Below, piece by piece: positions 6,222 through 10,089 of a DNA stretch of 10,089 nt. The number at the start of each line of letters is the position of its first letter. Positions within the stretch are counted from its first letter, which is position 1. The notes beneath the pieces are model-generated. The model was given only the letters and a program-made list of their open reading frames with translations, searched no databases and was not told the origin of the DNA. The stretch comes from Candidatus Aenigmatarchaeota archaeon (GTDB lineage: Archaea; Aenigmatarchaeota; Aenigmatarchaeia; QMZS01): contig QMZS01000027.1 of NCBI GenBank assembly GCA_003663295.1, forward strand, positions 1 to 10,089. Direction: 5' to 3'. The position numbers were made by a program, and so were the translations under genes.

Positions 6222-6240
6222 CAGAAAGTGATATAAATTT
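6222..6240 (+). promoter_or_regulatory. Second, start-proximal BRE/TATA box of tfb
   Basis: CAGAAAGTG followed by ATATAAATTT is a second BRE/TATA-like pair. The box centre is about 24 bases from the tfb ATG at 6259, the spacing expected for a leaderless transcript. No Shine-Dalgarno site precedes that ATG, which favours this promoter. Confidence 0.5.
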
Positions 6241-6258
6241 AAAAAAAGTAAATGAAAT

Positions 6259-7233
6259 ATGTTAAAAAAAGGAAAAAAATCAGGGCTTAGTTGCCCTGAA
6301 TGTGGTTCGAATGAAATATTAAGTGACAGTTCAAAAGGAGAGAATATCTGTTCCAAATGCGGTTTAATCCTAAATGATGGTATGATTGATACCCAACAGG
6401 ACTGGAGAGCATTTGATTCAGAAGAACTTGAAAAAACAGCAAGAACTGGAGCCCCATTGACAAGAATGCGACATGACAAAGGAATTGGAACAGAAATCGG
6501 TAAAAGCAAAGCAGAACTGTTTAAAGTTTCCGCCGGGAAAAGAGGACAATACTTCAGAATAAAAAACTGGCAAAAGAGACTTGTAAGCAGCAAAGACAGA
6601 AACTATGGTTATGCTTTATCTGAACTTGAAAGAATCTCCTCAGCATTGAGCCTTCCTTCAAATTTGCAGGAAGAAATAGGCGCAATGTATGAGAAAGCTC
6701 TTGAAGAAGGACTTGTAAAAGGAAGAAGCATTGAAGCCGTAATAGGTTCTCTTGTTTATGCATTATCAAGAGAATACAAATCACCAAGATTAATGTCCGA
6801 GATTTGCGAGGTTTCAGGAGTTGATAAAAGAGATTTGGGAAGAACTTATAGATATGTTGCAAGAAAACTTAACCTGAGAGTAATCCCCGCAAAAGCGATT
6901 GATTATGTTCCAAGGTGCGCAACTTTGCTTAAATTAAGCGATAAATCCCAAGTAAGAGCAAAGCAATACCTGACACAAATAAAAAGCGAAGAGGAAGTTT
7001 CAGGAAAAGGTCCTATTGGATTGGCAGCGGCAACCTTATACATAGCTGCAATAATGAATGGCGAGGAAATCTCTCAAAGAAAAATCGCAGAAGCAATTGG
7101 AGTAACAGAAGTTACAATAAGAAACAGATGCAAAGATATTGCAAAGAGTCTTGGAATAGAAGATAGCGTGGACAAAAAAATGAAAGAAATTGAAGCATTG
7201 CAAAAAAACAGATTGGATGAAGAATCTTTGTAG
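6259..7233 (+). CDS. tfb: Transcription initiation factor B (TFB, TFIIB homologue)
   Basis: TFB binds the TATA-bound TBP and the BRE and recruits archaeal RNA polymerase. The order is complete: an N-terminal zinc ribbon with C12, C15, C31 and C34 (CPEC and CSKC), the B-finger/linker region with DWRAFD and RHDKGIGTEIG at 72-81, then two cyclin-fold repeats at about 113-205 and 210-300. The first contains GRSIEAVIGSLVYALSR and the second contains GKGPIGLAAATLYIAA at 249-264 and a helix-turn-helix-like ISQRKIAEAIGVTEVTIRNR. At 324 residues it is of normal length and intact. It stands alone, flanked by a pseudogene and the convergent aIF6 gene. Its two upstream BRE/TATA boxes make self-regulation conceivable, but this is inference. 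Confidence 0.97.
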   Translation: MLKKGKKSGLSCPECGSNEILSDSSKGENICSKCGLILNDGMIDTQQDWRAFDSEELEKTARTGAPLTRMRHDKGIGTEIGKSKAELFKVSAGKRGQYFRIKNWQKRLVSSKDRNYGYALSELERISSALSLPSNLQEEIGAMYEKALEEGLVKGRSIEAVIGSLVYALSREYKSPRLMSEICEVSGVDKRDLGRTYRYVARKLNLRVIPAKAIDYVPRCATLLKLSDKSQVRAKQYLTQIKSEEEVSGKGPIGLAAATLYIAAIMNGEEISQRKIAEAIGVTEVTIRNRCKDIAKSLGIEDSVDKKMKEIEALQKNRLDEESL

Positions 7234-7270
7234 ATTAATGATATTTTTAATTTTTGGTTTTAATTAATTG
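7234..7270 (+). terminator. T-rich termination stretch after tfb
   Basis: Directly after the tfb stop the coding strand has several T-runs (ATTTTTAATTTTTGG then TTTT), the usual form of an archaeal intrinsic terminator without a strong stem. Confidence 0.4.
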
Positions 7271-7327
7271 TTTGGGTGGAGTGAATATAGGAGGTATCAA
7301 AAGAATTGTAAATATTGTATCCAACAT

Positions 7328-7346
7328 ATAATAATTTAATTATTAT
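7328..7346. repeat. AT-only hairpin in the convergent tfb/aIF6 gap
   Basis: ATAATAAT, TTA, ATTATTAT forms a perfect 8-bp stem with a 3-base loop between two convergent genes. It could assist termination in both directions, but an all-AT stem is weak and may be chance in such AT-rich DNA. Confidence 0.3.
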
Positions 7347-7374
7347 TTATCATAAATCCGGAAGTAAGGTGGGA

Positions 7375-8022
7375 TTAAAAAACCTTTAAACATTCCTGCA
7401 CCTCAGCAAGAGCCTGACCTCTTAAAGACCTTGGGACAATCAAACCTTTTGAATTGGCAAGAATTTCCGCACCAGGGAAACCCTCGTAAAATGCGCATCT
7501 CTTAAATTTAACCCCTAAAGTTTTTTCAAGAATATCCAGTTCTGTGTCTTTGCATTTCTCATGAACAACACCTCCCTGATTTGTAACAACTGCGAGAGCC
7601 CCTGGGAAAGGCAAATCTGAAATCGTTATTGCTTCTGTTTTTAATCCTAATTTTTCCTCGAAAAACTGTTTTTTATCTCTTAAATAAGGAGACAGAACGC
7701 AACCTTTGTCATTGCACAAAATTAAGTTTCCAAGTGTTGTAAATAAACCATCTAATCTAACAACTTCTTTATCCAAAGTCTTTATTTCCCTGTCAGAAAC
7801 AACATCTGACACAAAAATATACTTTGAATTTCCAGCTGAAAACAGTCCCAGCATGAAAGAATTATAAAAACTGGTCTTTTTCACAGGAGTGCCCAGAGCC
7901 TCTGAAATCTTATTAACCTGCCTTATTGGTATTTCCTCCGGAAGATAACAACAACTCTCTGTTGCCAAACCCAATAATCCTAAAGTGGTGCTCCCAAAAA
8001 ACTCTGTCTGGTAAATTCCCAT
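7375..8022 (-). CDS. eif6: Translation initiation factor 6 (aIF6)
   Basis: aIF6 binds the large ribosomal subunit and prevents premature joining with the small subunit. The 215-residue product shows the repeated alpha-beta modules of the pentein-like fold: GLFTTLGNLILCNDKGCVLS in the centre, where relatives have 'GNLI..ND.G...SP', then NQGGVVHEKC, LEKTLGV and the last module GFPGAEILANSKGLIVPRSL. Length is normal for archaea (about 220). The start is the ATG at 8022, giving MGIYQTEFFG; a TATA box about 22 bases upstream fits a leaderless transcript. Convergent with tfb, and downstream of the rrp4-rrp41 operon on the same strand across a 246-base gap. Confidence 0.93.
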   Translation of the reverse strand: MGIYQTEFFGSTTLGLLGLATESCCYLPEEIPIRQVNKISEALGTPVKKTSFYNSFMLGLFSAGNSKYIFVSDVVSDREIKTLDKEVVRLDGLFTTLGNLILCNDKGCVLSPYLRDKKQFFEEKLGLKTEAITISDLPFPGALAVVTNQGGVVHEKCKDTELDILEKTLGVKFKRCAFYEGFPGAEILANSKGLIVPRSLRGQALAEVQECLKVF

Positions 8023-8040
8023 AAATTAATTCTTAGATAC

Positions 8041-8048
8041 CTTTTAAA
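8041..8048 (-). promoter_or_regulatory. TATA box of the aIF6 gene
   Basis: TTTAAAAG on the minus strand is centred about 22 bases from the aIF6 ATG, matching leaderless initiation. It lies downstream of a second TATA box at 8176-8185, so two transcripts are possible. Confidence 0.4.
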
Positions 8049-8099
8049 CAGTTGTTTTTTAGGGAAATGCAACGTAAACCCTCTGTTTTTTCACGAATT

Positions 8100-8153
8100 T
8101 TAACTCTTAGCTCTTTTATATACAAATTCTTCATGGGTGTATGATTTTGCCAT
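8100..8153 (-). CDS. 17-codon leader ORF upstream of aIF6
   Basis: An ATG at 8153 opens MAKSYTHEEFVYKRAKS before a TAA at 8100-8102. A good TATA box is centred about 28 bases upstream, so this ATG is placed to begin a leaderless transcript. A one-base shift at the stop would extend the frame to 8033 (KIREKTEGLRCISLKNNCLK and two more residues), so it may be a 40-residue gene broken by a frameshift, a regulatory leader peptide, or chance. It matches no small ribosomal protein I know. The 100-plus bases on either side hold no other candidate gene. Confidence 0.3.
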   Translation of the reverse strand: MAKSYTHEEFVYKRAKS

Positions 8154-8174
8154 TCAAAAAATATATTGGCAAAA
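8145..8174. promoter_or_regulatory. 8-bp inverted repeat over the predicted start site
   Basis: TTTTGCCA at 8145-8152 and TGGCAAAA at 8167-8174 are perfect inverted copies with a 14-base spacer. They lie just downstream of the TATA box at 8176-8185 and cover the predicted transcription start and the ATG at 8153, the position of a typical archaeal repressor site. A second, shorter pair ATTGGA/TCCAAT sits at 8215-8239. Function is inferred. Confidence 0.4.
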
Positions 8175-8175
8175 A

Positions 8176-8185
8176 GATTTATAAA
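8176..8185 (-). promoter_or_regulatory. TATA box in the rrp41-aIF6 gap
   Basis: TTTATAAATC on the minus strand is a strong TATA match. It predicts initiation near 8156, at the small ORF at 8153, and read-through would give an aIF6 transcript with a leader of about 130 bases. Confidence 0.45.
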
Positions 8186-8268
8186 TTAATTAGAATATAA
8201 TTGTGCGACACAGCATTGGAAACAAATATTTTCTCCAATAGGGTCTTAAAAAATTTACAATACTTTTT

Positions 8269-8988
8269 TTATTTATTATCTCCTAAATCTTTCTCAATAT
8301 TTAAAAGGGTTTCTTTCTGGAAATCATAGATTTGTTTGCATCCTCCTTTAACCATCTCCATTAATTTATCAAGTTCTTCTTTTGTCATAATACCGTCCAT
8401 CTGCAACAAAAGTATTTCGTCTTTAAGAGGGAAATAAGCGATGGGTATATCAATATCTCCTTCTGTGTCTTCTTTTCCCGCAACATCCAAAATTAATGTG
8501 TCTTCAACTTTTCCCGCAGAACAACTTGATACCATATCCCTCATTGGAATTCCCGCAAGAACCAAAGCCATTGATGCCGCATTTATTGCTGCACATCTTG
8601 TGCTTGCATCAGCTCCAAGAATATCTATGTTTATGATTATTTTTGTTTTTGGCAAATCTTCAAGTATAATTGCTCTTTCAAGAACTCTTTTAATCACAGA
8701 AGAAATCTCAACACTTCTTCTTGAGAATCCAGGTCGGTTTCTATCATCAGTTGAAAAAGGGAGCATTGTGTAATTTACTTCAAGCACTGCTTTCTCAGAA
8801 TTTTCAAGGAACCTTGGGTATACTTCCATTGGACCGTAAACTGTTGCTACCGCAATTGTGTCTCCGATACTGAACATTGCGGAACCCTCTGTGCTTCTGC
8901 TTACATTTAGTTCTGCTTTCAATTCCCTCAACTCATCAAGTTTTCTTCCGTCTAATCTTACCCCGTCTTTTATTAATTTATTTTCCAT
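8269..8988 (-). CDS. rrp41: Archaeal exosome catalytic subunit Rrp41
   Basis: Rrp41 is the RNase PH-fold subunit whose active site degrades RNA 3'-5' phosphorolytically within the Rrp41-Rrp42 hexamer. Characteristic features: the N-terminal DGVRLDGRKLDELRELKAEL, the Arg pair R90-R91 in RPGFSRRSVEIS that binds RNA/phosphate, and the acidic GDIDIP at 177-182 containing the catalytic Asp region. The 239-residue length is normal. The ATG overlaps the rrp4 stop by 11 bases, and a Shine-Dalgarno-like AAGGTGA inside rrp4 supports this start. In many archaea rrp42 follows directly; here it does not, and the next gene on this strand is aIF6. Downstream of the stop the coding strand has a TTTTTT run near 8248-8253 that may terminate transcription. 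Confidence 0.97.
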   Translation of the reverse strand: MENKLIKDGVRLDGRKLDELRELKAELNVSRSTEGSAMFSIGDTIAVATVYGPMEVYPRFLENSEKAVLEVNYTMLPFSTDDRNRPGFSRRSVEISSVIKRVLERAIILEDLPKTKIIINIDILGADASTRCAAINAASMALVLAGIPMRDMVSSCSAGKVEDTLILDVAGKEDTEGDIDIPIAYFPLKDEILLLQMDGIMTKEELDKLMEMVKGGCKQIYDFQKETLLNIEKDLGDNK

Positions 8989-9646
8989 TTTTTAATTCAC
9001 CTTCTAAATATTTACTAATTCTATCCGTTAAACCTGAAATATGAGCTTCCCTGCTTATCTTCTCAATTACTTTAACCACAATTCCCGCATTATCTCCTTT
9101 TATCCATACAACTCCATTCTGACCAACCAAAATATGGGTTTTTGTTTTTTCCTGTATCATTTTAATCATGCTTGCATTTTTTCCTATAATTCTTGGAACT
9201 TTTGAAGGGGACACGCTTGCCATTCTTCCTCCCTCAAGTTTTTTGGCTTCGTTCATTTTCATTGATAATTTTATTCTGTCCGAGATTTCTGCGATTTCCG
9301 CGTAAATCCAGGTTCCTGGCTTGTACTGCTGCATTAATTCTTCCTGCTCCATAAACCTTGAAGATACATCGCTAAGGTATAAAAATGAAGGTGCCGGTGA
9401 AGTCATATTAACAATGAAAAAAGGGTAATTAAAATCCTTTATTCTGCCTATTATTCTGTCCCCGACCATTGGTCTGTAGCTGTATTTGAATGGTAACACA
9501 TTTATATGAGACTCTGACTTTTTTAGAATTCCAAGATATTTGGAATAAGTCTTATTCTCTGAAATATAAGTGCCATTCCCAGTCTTTGGGGATGTGGCTA
9601 ATAAAGTGCCTGGTGTAACAATAATATAACCTTTCTCGTCTTCCAT
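8978..9646 (-). CDS. rrp4: Exosome RNA-binding cap subunit Rrp4
   Basis: Rrp4 sits on the exosome ring and binds substrate RNA at the entry pore. Its 222 residues show three parts: an N-terminal domain with VTPGTLL at 10-16 and GNGTYI at 23-28, an S1 domain from about 58 to 130 starting at YRPMVGDRIIGRI, and a KH domain from about 140 to 205 with IIGKNASMIK, where family members have the GxxG-like loop. Rrp4, unlike Csl4, has this KH domain, so the call is firm. First gene of the two-gene operon with rrp41. The usual archaeal upstream neighbour (SBDS homologue) is absent; a divergent ATPase gene is there instead. Confidence 0.95.
   Translation of the reverse strand: MEDEKGYIIVTPGTLLATSPKTGNGTYISENKTYSKYLGILKKSESHINVLPFKYSYRPMVGDRIIGRIKDFNYPFFIVNMTSPAPSFLYLSDVSSRFMEQEELMQQYKPGTWIYAEIAEISDRIKLSMKMNEAKKLEGGRMASVSPSKVPRIIGKNASMIKMIQEKTKTHILVGQNGVVWIKGDNAGIVVKVIEKISREAHISGLTDRISKYLEGELKNGK
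8997..9003 (-). promoter_or_regulatory. Shine-Dalgarno site of rrp41 within rrp4
   Basis: AAGGTGA on the minus strand ends 8 bases before the rrp41 ATG. It stands out because most first-position genes here lack such a site; only this internal operon gene clearly has one, consistent with leaderless initiation for the others. Confidence 0.55.
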
Positions 9647-9706
9647 AAACGTATAAAATAAATTTTAATATCAAGCGGATAAATGTAAAAATAATTATTC
9701 TCTATT
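9647..9706. promoter_or_regulatory. 60-base divergent promoter region, rrp4 and HerA-like gene
   Basis: Divergent start codons are 60 bases apart. On the minus strand TATTAAAATTTAT (9658-9670) is the likely TATA box for rrp4. On the plus strand ATAAATGTA (9680-9688) is a weak TATA candidate about 24 bases from the ATG at 9707. Both would yield leaderless or nearly leaderless messages. Confidence 0.35.
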
Positions 9707-10089
9707 ATGAAAGTTCTGCTTGGAAAAAATGTAATAGACAAACCATTTTGCTGGAACACTGATAAAGAGAAAAACTCGCATATGGTTGTTCTCGGAACCT
9801 CGGGTTCAGGGAAGACAGAAACACTGAAATCCATTATTCACGAGATTAACCTCAATAAAGTGCCCAGTATGGTAATAGACTTCCACAATGAATTTGGGGA
9901 TTTGGCCAAAAATGTGCTAAATCTGAGGGAAGTCAGCATAAATCCCCTTGAAATTAACGGGGAATCAAGACCTGAGAATGATGTGTATGAAATCTCAGAT
10001 ATTATAAAAAAAATATTCCAGCTCGGGGAAATACAAGAAGCTATTTTAAGGCATGCAATAAGACAAAGTTATCTTGATTACGGAATTGA
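9707..10089 (+). CDS. HerA/DUF87-like ATPase, N-terminal part (runs off window)
   Basis: The visible 127 residues begin MKVLLGKNVIDKPFCWN. Walker A is GTSGSGKT at 30-37, followed by TLKSIIHEI. A second strand, SMVIDFHNEFGDL at about 54-66, corresponds to the 'VIDPHGEY' strand of HerA-like and VirB4/TraG-type P-loop ATPases. The position of a short beta strand before 'NSHMVVLG' is also typical of the HerA/FtsK superfamily. These are ring-forming DNA translocases or conjugation-type ATPases, and the N-terminal part does not decide which. HerA proper usually has a longer N-terminal HAS-barrel domain before Walker A; here Walker A comes only 30 residues in, so a DUF87 or conjugation-related ATPase is as likely. 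No stop before the window edge. Confidence 0.75.
   Translation, partial: MKVLLGKNVIDKPFCWNTDKEKNSHMVVLGTSGSGKTETLKSIIHEINLNKVPSMVIDFHNEFGDLAKNVLNLREVSINPLEINGESRPENDVYEISDIIKKIFQLGEIQEAILRHAIRQSYLDYGI

Noticed and set aside
7289..7295. Perfect Shine-Dalgarno match AGGAGGT after tfb
   Set aside because: No start codon followed by a usable frame lies at a suitable distance; the nearby TTG is followed at once by TAA.

Overview
The window is archaeal, AT-rich chromosomal DNA. The evidence is a transcription factor B (TFB) gene, aIF6, the archaeal exosome pair Rrp4/Rrp41, an archaeal-type SufC/SufB pair, and promoters of the BRE/TATA kind placed so that transcripts would start at or near the initiation codon. 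Shine-Dalgarno sites are almost absent; the clearest one precedes rrp41, which lies inside an operon. The short SufB and compact layout would suit a small-genome archaeon such as a DPANN lineage, but that placement is inference and the taxon cannot be fixed from this stretch.

Layout. 1-637: end of an IS1634-like transposase fragment, then gene-like scraps with no recognisable product. 638-2051 (+): cob(I)alamin adenosyltransferase followed 16 bases later by a TatD-family metallohydrolase. 2052-2333: one doubtful small ORF. 2334-3912 (-): sufC-sufB, overlapping, with a TATA box placed for a near-leaderless transcript. 3958-6160: an island of decay containing an unknown frameshifted gene, a dead IS200/IS605 tnpA, an unknown frameshifted gene carrying a 39-bp tandem duplication, and a frameshifted three-helix membrane protein gene. 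6259-7233 (+): TFB. 7375-8022 (-): aIF6. 8023-8268: a control-rich gap with a TATA box, an inverted repeat over a start codon and a 17-codon ORF. 8269-9646 (-): rrp4-rrp41, overlapping by 11 bases. 9707 onward (+): start of a HerA/DUF87-like ATPase running off the window.

The intact genes are housekeeping functions: transcription initiation (TFB), 60S-type subunit maturation (aIF6), RNA 3'-end processing (exosome), Fe-S cluster assembly (SufBC) and B12 coenzyme formation. They read cleanly for kilobases, so the frameshifts clustered between 3958 and 6160 look like real gene decay rather than base-calling error. The most notable observation is a 50-bp insertion inside the dead tnpA, made of two related palindromes and bounded by a 4-bp direct repeat. 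Removing it in silico restores the TnpA reading frame and the family's sequence order. I found no clear undescribed defence or mobile system; the best candidates for novelty are this palindromic insertion and the leader region of the aIF6 gene.
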